A DNA stretch of 64,000 nt from contig JAFRDH010000019.1 of the NCBI GenBank assembly GCA_017403955.1, forward strand, positions 186,001 to 250,000, read 5' to 3'. How positions within the stretch are numbered: position 1 is the stretch's first letter; every line of letters starts with the position of its first letter. The notes under the pieces were generated by a model, which had not been told where the DNA came from, ran no database searches, and saw only the letters and a program-made list of their open reading frames with translations. The stretch is from Mogibacterium sp. Lineage in GTDB: Bacteria; Bacillota; Clostridia; Peptostreptococcales; Anaerovoracaceae. Both the position numbers and the translations under genes were made by a program. This document shows positions 1 through 8,573 of this stretch, piece after piece.

Positions 1-1041
1 GATCTTCTGTGCTGCTTCTTTTACAACAGGATCATTGACCTTGACGAAGTCGGATTCCTTGGTGAGTGCTGCTTTCGCATCTGCCGGAAGTCCTGCTGCA
101 GGATCTTCAGTCAGATCAGTTCTTGATACTTCTACTCTCTTTACGTGATATGAGAGAACTGCTGTCCTCTTCGCAGGATCTGCATCCTTATCCCACTTGA
201 GGTAAAGCATCTTGTTGCCATTGACCTTTTCTGTTGTGATTTTGGCCTCAGCCATTCCATCTGCTGCAAATTTAACATCTGTTACAGTCTGGAATTTATC
301 GTTCTGTGGTACAGGTACCCATACTTCAACAACTTTTCCTGCATCATACTTGGTCATATCGAAACTGTTATAAACAGTTCTTTCTTTTGCTTCACCGATC
401 ACAGGATCAGTTTCCTTGATTGGCTTCTGAACTGTGACTTTGCATGTTGCCTTAACGACCTTGCCGGAAGCTTTGGTTGTAGCGAAAGTGATGGTAGCTG
501 TTCCTGCCTTGACTGCTGTTACTTTGCCGCCGGAGACAGTAGCTACGCTCTTATCGCTTGTTGTCCATGCTGTAGGAGCATACACACCTGCAGGTGTAAC
601 TGTTCCCTTCAAGGTGAAGGACTGTCCAACTGTCAGGGTCTTGCTTGTTGCATTGAGCTTAGCGCTCTTTGGTTTGATATCCTTGACCGTGATTTTGATG
701 GTCTTCTTGACCTTCTTGTTGGCCTTGGAAATAGCGGTAATAGTTACTTTACCTTTCTTCTTGCCTGTTACAACGCCTTTGCTGTTAACAGTGGCGATCT
801 TCTTGTTGCTGGATTTCCACTTAACAGCTTTGCTTGCCTTGGCAGGCTTGACCGACTTGACACTTACAGTGACTTTGCCCTTGATATCTACAGTCTTGGA
901 CGTAGTAGTGAGGGTGATCTTGGTCGGTTTCTTAGTTGCTGCAAACGCCTGATTCATAGGAACTACTGAGTAGGTGACAACCAATGCGAATGCCATCAGC
1001 AGTACTACGAATTTGCGCAGGAATGATGAACTTTTAGTCAT
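1..1041 (-). CDS. Exported Big_2-repeat protein with transglutaminase-type region (partial, C-terminus outside window)
   Basis: The frame is open from an ATG at 1041 to the window edge, giving 347 residues, and is preceded by a GGAGGG ribosome site. Residues 1-35 form a signal peptide (basic start, hydrophobic core, cleavage after NQAFA). Two bacterial Ig-like (Big_2) repeats follow, at about 40-118 and 120-205, with the usual 'WKSSNKKIATV' and 'WTTSDKSVATV' cores. The remaining part carries 'EVWVPVPQ' and then 'SDFVKVNDPVVKEAAQKI', the pattern seen just ahead of a transglutaminase-like catalytic core. The catalytic Cys-His-Asp residues would lie outside the window, so enzyme activity cannot be checked. 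It is probably a cell-surface protein acting on peptides or wall polymers. The export and Big_2 calls are firm; the transglutaminase call is inferred. Confidence 0.7.
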   Translation of the reverse strand, partial: MTKSSSFLRKFVVLLMAFALVVTYSVVPMNQAFAATKKPTKITLTTTSKTVDIKGKVTVSVKSVKPAKASKAVKWKSSNKKIATVNSKGVVTGKKKGKVTITAISKANKKVKKTIKITVKDIKPKSAKLNATSKTLTVGQSFTLKGTVTPAGVYAPTAWTTSDKSVATVSGGKVTAVKAGTATITFATTKASGKVVKATCKVTVQKPIKETDPVIGEAKERTVYNSFDMTKYDAGKVVEVWVPVPQNDKFQTVTDVKFAADGMAEAKITTEKVNGNKMLYLKWDKDADPAKRTAVLSYHVKRVEVSRTDLTEDPAAGLPADAKAALTKESDFVKVNDPVVKEAAQKI

Positions 1042-1375
1042 AAAACCCTCCAATCATCTTACAGTAATAATTAACATATTTATTTTATCAGCATGGATAT
1101 TACAGCTTAAATTGAAAGGACTAATTCCTGCGTCGTGTAATATTGCAACATTCAATAGGAAATCTGTTGCAATCGGGCAAAATAGTATTTTTAGCTGTTT
1201 TAACGTTACGCAGCCTCCTTTTCGGGATAATCTCAAAAAAAAGAGAGAAACTTTCGCTTCTCCCTTCTGCATCAAATGACTAAAGTTGATCAGAGTAACT
1301 CTTTATCCGGATATCAGCAATCCAATCAATACAAATCAAATATGCCGGATGACCCGCGCTTTCGTTCTCCCGGCA
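1042..1375. other. Intergenic region, 334 bp
   Basis: This region holds the 5' leader of the truncated surface-protein gene (minus strand) and the 3' end and terminator of the iron-sulfur protein gene. It is AT-rich. No convincing ORF or known riboswitch was seen on either strand. Confidence 0.5.
1235..1262 (-). terminator. Intrinsic terminator after the CCG-domain protein gene
   Basis: On the minus strand a 7-bp stem (GAGAAGC/GTTTCTC with one G-U pair) is closed by a GAAA tetraloop and followed shortly by eight T. It lies about 110 bp beyond the stop of the 1376-2344 gene. Confidence 0.75.
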
Positions 1376-2344
1376 CTATTTGATCTTGGTAAGTACTCTG
1401 TTGATGTAGGATTTCTTTGTGTCCGGCTGTTCGTTCGTACCGAGTATCAGCGGCAATATGTGATCGATCGTTTTAAAGCCACTTCTTCTGAATCTGCCTG
1501 TGCATGAAGCACAGTATGTGTATGTATGAGTACCGCATGATTCTTCCAGTTTGCGGACAAATCCGTCTGCGATTTCTTTTTCATAAGCCATCGCACTTCC
1601 GCCAAGGCCGCAACACTGTGCGCCGTCCGTGCACACGATTTTGCCCTTGATGAACGGACGGATCTCTTCGATCCATCTCTTTTCAGTCCTGTCCGGACAT
1701 GGCAGGTAAAACTCAACATCGCCGTTGATCACATTTCCTGCATCTAACTCGCTCAGCTTTGCATACACACTGACCACTTTGATTCCGAGTCTGTCGCCAA
1801 AGAAATCTCTGCAGTTCGGACACGCGGTCACAATCTCGTTCACATGATTGTCTTCAAGCCTCTTACGGATCTTACAGATGATTTCATCCTCGTCCTGCTT
1901 GAGACCGAGTTCTGCAACAGGTTTGCCGCAGCATTCATACACTGTTCCGATGCCATGACTCCCAAACAGCTTCTCGAGCTTCGAATTCGTCTTCGGATAC
2001 ATCGATGGGAAATTGCACCCCGGAAAGAAAACACTGCCTGACGTGACATGCTTCCAGTTACTGAATTTGTAATTTTTCTTCTCACCGATGAGGCCTTTAT
2101 ACGTCGCCTCAATATCCGCTCTCTCACCGGAAGATGCACGCTCCCGTCTCAATTCCAGAACAGTCTCCCGCCCATCGATCCCAAGCGGACACACAGCGCT
2201 GCAGCGTCCGCAGAGAAAGCAATGATATGCCAGTTCTCTCAGTCTTTCTGTATCGCCGATATCTATCCCGTACTTTGAGAGGAACGAACAGTTATCCCGG
2301 CAAATATGACAATGTACACAATCAGAAACCGGTCTGCTGCACAT
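1376..2344 (-). CDS. HdrD/GlpC-like iron-sulfur protein with CCG domains
   Basis: This 322-residue protein belongs to the heterodisulfide reductase D / LutA-GlpC superfamily, cytosolic or membrane-peripheral electron-transfer subunits. The N-terminus has two ferredoxin-like clusters: C9-C12-C15-C19 and C42-C45-C48-C52, the second ending in CP. The C-terminal part carries two CCG-type cysteine segments, each built from a CCG and a later CxxC: 'CCGKPVAELG' with 'CPNC', and 'CCGLGGSAMAY' with 'CASC'. In this family they bind a non-cubane 4Fe-4S cluster or catalyse disulfide chemistry. It stands alone without a flavoprotein partner, so the electron donor and acceptor are unknown. The ribosome site (GAGAGAG) is weak; an alternative start is not obvious because the first cluster begins at residue 9. 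Confidence 0.75.
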   Translation of the reverse strand: MCSRPVSDCVHCHICRDNCSFLSKYGIDIGDTERLRELAYHCFLCGRCSAVCPLGIDGRETVLELRRERASSGERADIEATYKGLIGEKKNYKFSNWKHVTSGSVFFPGCNFPSMYPKTNSKLEKLFGSHGIGTVYECCGKPVAELGLKQDEDEIICKIRKRLEDNHVNEIVTACPNCRDFFGDRLGIKVVSVYAKLSELDAGNVINGDVEFYLPCPDRTEKRWIEEIRPFIKGKIVCTDGAQCCGLGGSAMAYEKEIADGFVRKLEESCGTHTYTYCASCTGRFRRSGFKTIDHILPLILGTNEQPDTKKSYINRVLTKIK

Positions 2345-2514
2345 ACTCTCTCGCTTTCATTTATCTGTTATCTGTGTCCGGAATCATTTCTGACCTGACT
2401 CATTCCGAGTTGATCCCAATACTGTATTTAGGTAATTTTATCATTCCTTGCTATATAACGATTATAGGCTGATTCAATGCATCGGCCAGCGCCTATAGGA
2501 TTTAGCTATAGTAT

Positions 2515-2940
2515 TCAAGCATCCCCGCGTGACAGTTCACCTGCTCGTACAAGGTTCCTTAATGTGAAAGAAAATGAAGCTAAGCCTATCATCGGAACCA
2601 GCAGAAACGAACATGGCGTAACTGTACTCACAATAACAACGGTAGCATAGCAGTAATAGATTGCAGCAGCTATCATTACTGCAGCCATTATCTTATCTGC
2701 CAAAGACAGCATACTGTATCTTTTGAGCAGACGGCAGAGGGCTATTGCGGCGAGAATGACACAAAATGCTGCCGCTATGTATTTGACCGTCTCTGTCGGA
2801 AAACTGTCTCGCAGTTTTGCTCCATTGAAATTCAGCCATCTGACAAATCCGAGCTTTCTGTCGGTGAAATGCTTAGTGAAATATGCGCCAATAAGAAAAA
2901 GCATTGCAGTACTATCAAAGACTATGTATTTTTTCTTCAT
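2515..2940 (-). CDS. Small multi-pass membrane protein, unknown function
   Basis: The product has 141 residues, preceded by a clear GGAGGATCC ribosome site. Hydrophobicity suggests four membrane spans, at about 8-25, 52-70, 80-102 and 104-125, with a basic loop after the first. I recognise no conserved motif. It lies between the rhodanese lipoprotein gene upstream and the CCG-domain gene downstream on the same strand, but hairpin-rich gaps of about 105 and 170 bp make a single operon uncertain. Confidence 0.6.
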   Translation of the reverse strand: MKKKYIVFDSTAMLFLIGAYFTKHFTDRKLGFVRWLNFNGAKLRDSFPTETVKYIAAAFCVILAAIALCRLLKRYSMLSLADKIMAAVMIAAAIYYCYATVVIVSTVTPCSFLLVPMIGLASFSFTLRNLVRAGELSRGDA

Positions 2941-2978
2941 GGATCCTCCATCATCGAATCAAGCTGATAATTGTAGCG

Positions 2979-3016
2979 AAACAGCGCTGCTGTAATTATA
3001 TACAGCAGCGCCGTTT
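2979..3016 (-). terminator. Hairpin after the rhodanese lipoprotein gene
   Basis: A 10-bp perfect stem (CGCTGCTGTA/TACAGCAGCG) with a 6-nt loop extends outward through AAAC/GTTT. The T-tract is short (TTT), so this may be a weak terminator or a transcript-end stabiliser between the rhodanese gene and the small membrane protein gene. Confidence 0.45.
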
Positions 3017-3045
3017 CATGCTAAGCTATTGATCTGCTTAAATAA

Positions 3046-4125
3046 TTAATTCGTGAGTGCCTTGCCTGTTTCAAGTTCTCCGACTGTTGTATGAATGCAG
3101 TCATCACTTGCAGGATCGCCTACCTGTACAGGATAATCATCGTGCATCAGCCATTCATACCATCCGCCGTCATATACAGCAACGTTGTCAAAGTAGTTCT
3201 CATAGAGTACCAGGAACGCAGGGCATGCTCTCCAGCCTGTTCCGCAGTAGAATGCGAGATCATTGTCGAGTGAAAAGTCACAATCAGCCCATACTTCCTC
3301 GAATCCGGCGAGATCTTTGACTGTTCCGTCTTCGTTGGTAAAGTCAGCTACATCGGCTGCAGACTGAGCACCCTTGCCCCAGACTGCGCCTTCAGGTTCA
3401 CCGGCTTTGTCCATGTAACCATAACCGCTGGTCTTGCCGAGCCACTCATCCTCAGAACGGATGCTGACGAGCTTGAAGTTGTCGTCGTTAGCAAGTCTGT
3501 CCTTTGCTTCCTCGATGGAAACCCAGTATTCAGGATGTGCAGGTACTTCTGTGCCAAAATCAGTTGCTGCATCCGCTGCATGAGCCTCTGTGTCGAGTTC
3601 ATATCCGGCTGCTGTCCAGGCTGCCTTGCCGCCATTGAGGATCTTTACATCTTCAACACCGCACCAGATATAACCGTAAGCCTGGCGAGCTGTTCCGCTG
3701 ATATCGTCTCCATACAGAATGACCTTTGTGTCCTTAGTGATGCCGTGTCCGAGCATATAGTCTCTTACTGCATCAGCTGCAAGCAGATTGTATGCTCCTT
3801 CAGGGCTTCCGGTAGCATCTTCTACTTCCTGTATCGACACATATGTTGCTCCCGGGAGATGTCCTTCATTGTATCCGTCACTTGGATCTGTAGGATATGC
3901 GACCTCTGCAAGTATATAGTTCTCATATCCGGCCTGTGTTCCGTCTACTACACTCTTGACCCATTCAGGAGTTACATAAACAGTTCTCTGTTCAACTGCT
4001 TCAGCTGTTGCCGGTTCAGAATCTGTATCAGCAGGTTCTGCGTCCTGAGACGATGAACCACAGCTTACGCAGAACGCAAGAGCAAGAACCAAGCACATCA
4101 TAAGAGCAAAAAACCTTTTTTTCAT
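3046..4125 (-). CDS. Tandem rhodanese-domain sulfurtransferase lipoprotein
   Basis: The protein has 359 residues from the ATG at 4125, chosen over an in-frame ATG 90 bp upstream because it starts directly at the signal peptide and follows a GAGGTAA ribosome site. The lipobox ends in 'CVSC', so the mature protein should be lipid-anchored on the outside of the membrane. Two rhodanese folds follow. The first lacks the catalytic cysteine (Asp in 'LYGDDISGTA'). The second has the active-site loop 'CGTGWRA', typical of thiosulfate or 3-mercaptopyruvate sulfurtransferases, where the cysteine carries a persulfide. Together with the TusA, YedE and DUF3343 genes about 3-4 kb away, it suggests sulfur or selenium handling. 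The donor and acceptor are not known. Confidence 0.85.
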   Translation of the reverse strand: MKKRFFALMMCLVLALAFCVSCGSSSQDAEPADTDSEPATAEAVEQRTVYVTPEWVKSVVDGTQAGYENYILAEVAYPTDPSDGYNEGHLPGATYVSIQEVEDATGSPEGAYNLLAADAVRDYMLGHGITKDTKVILYGDDISGTARQAYGYIWCGVEDVKILNGGKAAWTAAGYELDTEAHAADAATDFGTEVPAHPEYWVSIEEAKDRLANDDNFKLVSIRSEDEWLGKTSGYGYMDKAGEPEGAVWGKGAQSAADVADFTNEDGTVKDLAGFEEVWADCDFSLDNDLAFYCGTGWRACPAFLVLYENYFDNVAVYDGGWYEWLMHDDYPVQVGDPASDDCIHTTVGELETGKALTN

Positions 4126-4323
4126 AATTACCTCTTTTCTTTGATAATCTTCATTGTTCGTAAAACGCATGTTAACATGCGCCTTCATAGTATTTATGCG
4201 TGTTGCGTTAGTCAATTCAAACGGCCAGATAATTGTATAGTTTTTATCAATGCAAAACTGAGCAATGGTCGGTTTCCGTTTTTTTGATATTTATTTCTCA
4301 GTGGCAGGGGTTATTTACTGCAC

Positions 4324-4350
4324 AAAAAAAGGGTGTGTCAACACACCCTT
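4324..4350 (-). terminator. Intrinsic terminator of the 5'-nucleotidase gene
   Basis: The minus strand reads a 9-bp stem (AAGGGTGTG/CACACCCTT) with a 4-nt loop and a run of seven T, starting 7 bp beyond the stop codon. Confidence 0.85.
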
Positions 4351-4356
4351 GATTCG

Positions 4357-6573
4357 TTATTTGACTTTGATCTTGAATGTTACGGTCTTGGTGCCTTTGA
4401 GATAATTGCCGTCTCCTGCGGCAGTGACATTGACCTTGATTTTGTATGTTCCTTTCTTGAGGCCTTTCTTGACTGTGATCTTGCCGGTCCTGGCATTCAC
4501 AGTTATTTTCTTGTTGCCTCCTGCCTTCGCGAAAGTGATCTTGCCTTTATTGCCTGACACAGCAAATGCCTTCTTTGCAGGGACACTCTGCGCTTTCTTT
4601 TTGAGCACCTTTGCTTTGAGAGTCACTTGCTTGCCGGACACCTTCATCGGCTGCGCAGCTTTCTTCACAAGAGCGTCTTTAGCTGCGATGAGATCAGCAT
4701 CCGCTGTAAGGTAATCATCTGTGGTCGCGTCGGCATTCTTCAGAAGCGCTTTTGCACTTTCAAACGCATTCATATATGCCTTATAAGAATCAGCTGTATA
4801 TATGCCTGCATAAGTTCCGCTCATCGAAGCATCAAGCAGATCTGCTACAAGGCTGGCAAGCGCATCTGTCTTCTCTTCAGCATCTGCAACTGCATCTTCA
4901 GGGGTGATATCATTAATGATCGTGATCCTTCCCTTTGGCTCCGCATAATAATCATCGATCTCACCGTCAAGTTGCTCGATTATGTACTGCTGAAGCGCAT
5001 ATTCTGGAGTAAAACCGGTATCGAACTGTGCTGAAGCATTGGCCAGAGCGTAATATGTATCTCCGCCTTCAGCGCAGAAATTGTTTACCAGCACTACATA
5101 CTTTGCTTCCGGGTCAAAAGGTTTGCCATTAACACTATCGATCGACACCCTGCTGATCTTGGCCGGGCCATAATATGTTGAAGACGGATATGTTTCCTTC
5201 TGCGGTACATAATCACGGTATGTCTTGATCGTGATATTCATTCCTGCGATCTGCGGGAAGGCGCCTACAGATGCAGGCAGGCAGTAAGTTGATGCTTCTA
5301 GTGTTTCAAGCAGCTCATGTCCGTTAACCGTTACGGCGACAAGAGTATTATAGAAAGGAAGCACATCGCGGATCGTATATCGTGTAACATCACCTTTGTG
5401 GATCCAGGCCCTGATACTTCCTCCGTTGAAAATGGATACGACATTTTCTGCCGGTACGCCAAAATCCGCTCCGTCTTTCGTGACATACCATTTTATAGCA
5501 TCGGCGCAAAGATCACCAAGATTGGTTTCACCATCTCTGTTTCCATAGACCCCATTTTCAATCGACTTAGCTCCGTTTAGTTCAACTTCAGAATGAGCGA
5601 TCTTCAATGAGTACTTGGCTTCTACATCCGCTTCCACCTGTTCCGCCAGTGCTTTTACAGCTTCATCCGGAACCAGCCCGGTCACGTATTCTTTACCGCT
5701 TTCATCTTTCAGTTGATAAAGGAAGTTTGATTCGATAGATTCTGTTTCTTCATCTATTACAGTCACACCAATGTTCTGGAACTTTGTACCTGTAGACATG
5801 ATGTGTTCCCCATGATCTCCGGCAGTCATAACATCGTGCGAATGGCCATCGAGCACCATATCTATGCCTGTAGTTTCTGCAAGAAGATCATAAGAACGAT
5901 ATGGCACAGAGCCCGGATGGGCACCAAGGTGAGAAAGGCAGACGACTACGTCAGCGCCTTGTGCCTTAAGCTGCTCGATCGTTCTCTGAGCGAGCGGATA
6001 TATCTCATCCTCGGCCGGGAACTTTATGTCTGCGACATTCGACGGCATTGCTTTTGTCTGGGTCTCAGGTGTAGCCATTCCGAAGAATCCGATTTTCAGA
6101 TCACTGTCATCGTCTTCATATAACTCGCATGGATCATATATGAAATCTTCCGTTGCTTTGTCAAGAATATCTGCACAAAGAACCTTAAACTCTGCTTTGT
6201 CGAAGTTTGAGGCTAAGACAGCAGCACCATAATCATACTCATGGTTTCCGACAGTAACATAGTCATATCCTGCAGAATTCATCATGAGTATAGCGCTTTC
6301 GCCCTTGGAATCACTGACACAAGTACTCCCCTGCAAATAATCTCCTGCGTCTGCCAGGATAACATCAGCACCCCTGGCTTCAAGCTCTGCTTTCAGAGCG
6401 GCAAGATATGCATACCCTTCCAGCTCGCCATGAACGTCATTCGTAGAAAGAATGACTGTTTTACCGGAATAATCATCCGCCAGTTCAGACTCTGCGTTGA
6501 CAAAAACACTGAAAGCAAGAATCATTACTGCCGCCATCAGCACAGTCAACAGTCTATTGATATTTCTCTTCAT
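4357..6573 (-). CDS. Surface 5'-nucleotidase / UshA-type metallophosphoesterase
   Basis: The product has 738 residues with a signal peptide (about 1-27). The metallophosphoesterase domain shows the dinuclear-metal motifs in order: D46-x-H48 in 'TNDVHG', D75/D78 in 'ADAGD', 'GNHEYD' at 109-114, 'SHLG', and 'GHSHD'. A 5'-nucleotidase C-terminal substrate domain follows ('NGGSIRAWI' and 'PFYNTLVAV'). After that come a helical FIVAR-like segment (about 560-640) and a lysine-rich beta module at the C-terminus (about 645-738, 'KITVKKGLKKGTYKIKV'). The enzyme probably releases phosphate and nucleosides from nucleotides or related cyclic phosphates outside the cell. The C-terminal module resembles that of the C69 peptidase at 39187-41163 and probably binds the cell surface. 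Substrate range cannot be read from sequence. Confidence 0.88.
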   Translation of the reverse strand: MKRNINRLLTVLMAAVMILAFSVFVNAESELADDYSGKTVILSTNDVHGELEGYAYLAALKAELEARGADVILADAGDYLQGSTCVSDSKGESAILMMNSAGYDYVTVGNHEYDYGAAVLASNFDKAEFKVLCADILDKATEDFIYDPCELYEDDDSDLKIGFFGMATPETQTKAMPSNVADIKFPAEDEIYPLAQRTIEQLKAQGADVVVCLSHLGAHPGSVPYRSYDLLAETTGIDMVLDGHSHDVMTAGDHGEHIMSTGTKFQNIGVTVIDEETESIESNFLYQLKDESGKEYVTGLVPDEAVKALAEQVEADVEAKYSLKIAHSEVELNGAKSIENGVYGNRDGETNLGDLCADAIKWYVTKDGADFGVPAENVVSIFNGGSIRAWIHKGDVTRYTIRDVLPFYNTLVAVTVNGHELLETLEASTYCLPASVGAFPQIAGMNITIKTYRDYVPQKETYPSSTYYGPAKISRVSIDSVNGKPFDPEAKYVVLVNNFCAEGGDTYYALANASAQFDTGFTPEYALQQYIIEQLDGEIDDYYAEPKGRITIINDITPEDAVADAEEKTDALASLVADLLDASMSGTYAGIYTADSYKAYMNAFESAKALLKNADATTDDYLTADADLIAAKDALVKKAAQPMKVSGKQVTLKAKVLKKKAQSVPAKKAFAVSGNKGKITFAKAGGNKKITVNARTGKITVKKGLKKGTYKIKVNVTAAGDGNYLKGTKTVTFKIKVK

Positions 6574-6687
6574 ACTATTTCCCTCCTGTTGCGGACTACC
6601 TTACTTCTCAAATATACCACATACCATTGCTTACTATAAATAAATAGCTTGCAAGGCAATGTACATGATATACTTATAAGCAGATAA

Positions 6688-6720
6688 GTGTGTCATCGGG
6701 GACGGTTCTCCGTGACACAC
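6688..6720 (+). repeat. 33-bp imperfect palindrome, REP-like (copy 1)
   Basis: The unit reads GTGTGTCA at one end and TGACACAC at the other around a core containing GGGGACGGTTCT. It matches a second copy at 42198-42230 (opposite strand) at 28 of 33 positions. From memory, similar GGGACGGTTCT palindromes are dispersed in many anaerobe genomes and are linked with REP-associated tyrosine transposases; no such gene is in this window. Confidence 0.7.
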
Positions 6721-6747
6721 TCATGAACGGATCAAGGAGTATTGCGA

Positions 6748-6996
6748 ATGAATACATATATAGCTACTTTTTTCATGCATTTCGGGTCGATAAGATTCGA
6801 AAAGCTTTGCAAGTCCAAGGGTCTCGAGGCAAGGACTATGCCTGTGCCGCGTAACCTCAGCTCAAGCTGCGGAACATGTGTAAGATACAAGGCAGATGAA
6901 CCTTTGCTGGATCCTGAACATGATGAGATGGAGCGGACCGTACTCTGTAATGATGACGGGACCTATACTCAGTTGTGGCAGGCACATAATCTTTAG
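6748..6996 (+). CDS. DUF3343 protein, putative Se/S carrier
   Basis: The product has 82 residues. The ATG at 6748 is preferred over an in-frame TTG six bases upstream, since AAGGAG at 6734-6739 is correctly spaced from it. The start 'YIATFFMHFGSIRFEKLCK' and the central cysteine pair ('SSCGTC') match DUF3343, a small family often found beside YedE and YedF-type genes and proposed to take part in selenium or sulfur transfer. It is transcribed divergently from the nucleotidase and converges on tusA. No in-frame TGA selenocysteine codon is present. Confidence 0.75.
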   Translation: MNTYIATFFMHFGSIRFEKLCKSKGLEARTMPVPRNLSSSCGTCVRYKADEPLLDPEHDEMERTVLCNDDGTYTQLWQAHNL

Positions 6997-7043
6997 TGCG
7001 GAAGTGCTTAAGGCCGGTCAATTACGCCAACGATAATATTGCA

Positions 7044-7095
7044 AAAATACAAAAGACGCTGCGTCGTTTCCTGATAAGAAACTGCTACAGCGTCT
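7044..7095 (-). terminator. Terminator of the yedE-tusA unit
   Basis: An 8-bp stem (AGACGCTG/CAGCGTCT) encloses an inner GTTTC/GAAAC stem. On the minus strand it is followed by TTTTGTATTTTT. It lies 28 bp beyond the tusA-like stop. Confidence 0.65.
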
Positions 7096-7123
7096 ATTTG
7101 ATTGGTTTTATTGGTCTGAAATA

Positions 7124-7324
7124 CTATTTGGAGATCTTCAGAAGAAATTCGCCGTTCTTCTCTTCAACAGCTACTTTGTAGCCCTGACTCTCAGCGAACC
7201 TTGTAACGTTCTCGCAAGGTGTCTTGTTGTCAACGAGAACTTCATAATAATCTTCTTTGCTCTTCATTGCCTTCTGCACCATCAGTACAGGCATCGGGCA
7301 TGAAAGTCCTCTTGCATCTACCAT
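7124..7324 (-). CDS. TusA/YedF-family sulfur carrier protein
   Basis: The 66-residue protein starts after a GGAGG site. The family motif 'GLSCPMPV' places the persulfide-carrying cysteine at residue 9. A second cysteine lies in 'NKTPCENV'. TusA/YedF/SirA proteins pass sulfur, or possibly selenium, between desulfurase, rhodanese and acceptor proteins in the cytosol. It follows yedE by 18 bp and should be co-transcribed with it. This YedE-YedF pairing is the arrangement used to assign these families to selenium metabolism. The exact cargo cannot be decided here. Confidence 0.85.
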   Translation of the reverse strand: MVDARGLSCPMPVLMVQKAMKSKEDYYEVLVDNKTPCENVTRFAESQGYKVAVEEKNGEFLLKISK

Positions 7325-7342
7325 AATAAACCTCCGTAATAA

Positions 7343-8425
7343 TTATGCAGCTTCTGCAGCAGCCTTTTCCTGCTTAACATATGTGTTAACAACACCAATA
7401 AGAGCAACTACTACGATTCCGATGATAACTGCGATCTTGCCTGCAGAAGTTGGGCCTTCGCCGCTTGATGCAAGTCCGAAGTTGTGGCAGAATGCAGCGC
7501 CGACCATGAGGCCGAGAACTGTTACAGCACTGTCAGCATTACCTTCGCCGGACATAACGAGCTGTCTGAGAGGGCATCCTCCGAGCAGTACGCAGGCAAA
7601 TCCAACAAGGAGCATTCCGAGGCAGTTCCAGAGTCCATCGGTATGAGCGATAGGCTGTTCAACAAATCCGAACTTGAATCCGCCAAGAACGAGGTTTGTA
7701 ATAAGAGCAGCTACGAGAATAGCGATGAATCCCCAGAGGAGTCTGGTCTCTCTGAAGAGAACGAGGTCTCTCATTCCACCGACCATGCACAGTCTTGTTC
7801 TCTGAGCAAGAACACCTACAACGAGTCCTGCAGCAAGAGCAAGTCCGATTGCTGCGTGCATTGATCCAGGGCCTTCTTCTGAGAATGCAATGAATGCAGG
7901 CTTAGCGAGAAGCAGTACGAAAATAACAACTTCGATGATTGGAAGCATGAATCCTTCTGCCTTGGTCAGGCTGTAAGTTCTCTTGAGGGAATATCCATTC
8001 TTAAGGAAGAAGATTCCGCAGAAGATACCGATCACGAATCCAACGAGTCCGAGTAAAGCGTTCATATCTCCGCCTGCCAGTCTCAGGATCATTCTGAACG
8101 GGCATCCGAGGAACATAAGACATCCTACCATAGCGAAAAATCCAAGAATGAATCTTGTCATAGGAGCGCTGCCGCCCTTGGAACTGAATTCTTTCTTAGC
8201 AAATGCAGCACAGAACGCACCGATCACGATTCCGATGATCTCAGGTCTGATGTACTGTACCGGAGGTGCCTTGTGAAGTCCGAGTCCGCCGGCTGTATCA
8301 CGCAGGAAGCAAGCGATACAGAATCCCATATTCTTAGGATTGCCAAGGAATGCAAGACCTGCTGCAATTACACCGATGACAAGACCTGCGATGATGATCA
8401 TAAGCTTATCATTCTTTTTAGTCAT
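7343..8425 (-). CDS. yedE: YedE-type putative selenium/sulfur-compound transporter
   Basis: The product has 360 residues from the ATG at 8425. An upstream in-frame ATG is rejected because the GGAGG ribosome site lies inside that extension. The protein is a polytopic membrane protein of the YeeE/YedE family with about ten spans. The conserved cysteines in membrane segments are visible: 'MGFCIACF', 'FLGCPFR', 'RTRLCMVGG' and 'LLGGCPLRQ'. YeeE proteins conduct thiosulfate through such cysteines, and YedE is proposed to import a selenium compound. It lies immediately upstream of the tusA-like gene and faces DUF3343, which supports the YedE subtype. Confidence 0.87.
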   Translation of the reverse strand: MTKKNDKLMIIIAGLVIGVIAAGLAFLGNPKNMGFCIACFLRDTAGGLGLHKAPPVQYIRPEIIGIVIGAFCAAFAKKEFSSKGGSAPMTRFILGFFAMVGCLMFLGCPFRMILRLAGGDMNALLGLVGFVIGIFCGIFFLKNGYSLKRTYSLTKAEGFMLPIIEVVIFVLLLAKPAFIAFSEEGPGSMHAAIGLALAAGLVVGVLAQRTRLCMVGGMRDLVLFRETRLLWGFIAILVAALITNLVLGGFKFGFVEQPIAHTDGLWNCLGMLLVGFACVLLGGCPLRQLVMSGEGNADSAVTVLGLMVGAAFCHNFGLASSGEGPTSAGKIAVIIGIVVVALIGVVNTYVKQEKAAAEAA

Positions 8426-8466
8426 AACCTTTTCCTCCATTTTGTTTTGATTGTTCCATATAAAAC

Positions 8467-8498
8467 AGGAAGTCTATTAATTACTTAATAGACTTCCT
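8467..8498 (-). terminator. Perfect 14-bp hairpin between proC and yedE
   Basis: AGGAAGTCTATTAA is followed by a TTAC loop and its exact complement. It lies about 75 bp beyond the proC stop. The minus-strand tail is GTTTTATAT, so it works as a moderate terminator, and it may also shape the yedE leader. Confidence 0.6.
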
Positions 8499-8573
8499 TT
8501 AATTTTAAATCTGTTATGAAAAAATAACCAATAGCCAAAATCTATAGCAAGTTTAGAAAATGGCCTTAAAAAT

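Noticed and set aside
434..952. 172-codon plus-strand open frame with hydrophobic composition
   Set aside because: It is the antisense of the Lys/Thr/Val-rich Big_2 repeats of the exported protein; it has no ribosome site and no family resemblance.
1180..1222. GGGCAAA...ACGCAGCCTCC on the plus strand, resembling part of a c-di-GMP-I (GEMM) riboswitch
   Set aside because: The core lacks the expected AA between ACGCA and GCC, and no plus-strand gene follows. It lies antisense in the leader of a minus-strand gene.
7124..8425. Possible selenocysteine (in-frame TGA) in the yedE/tusA genes
   Set aside because: Both frames are open from start to stop without internal TGA, and the key positions are cysteine codons.
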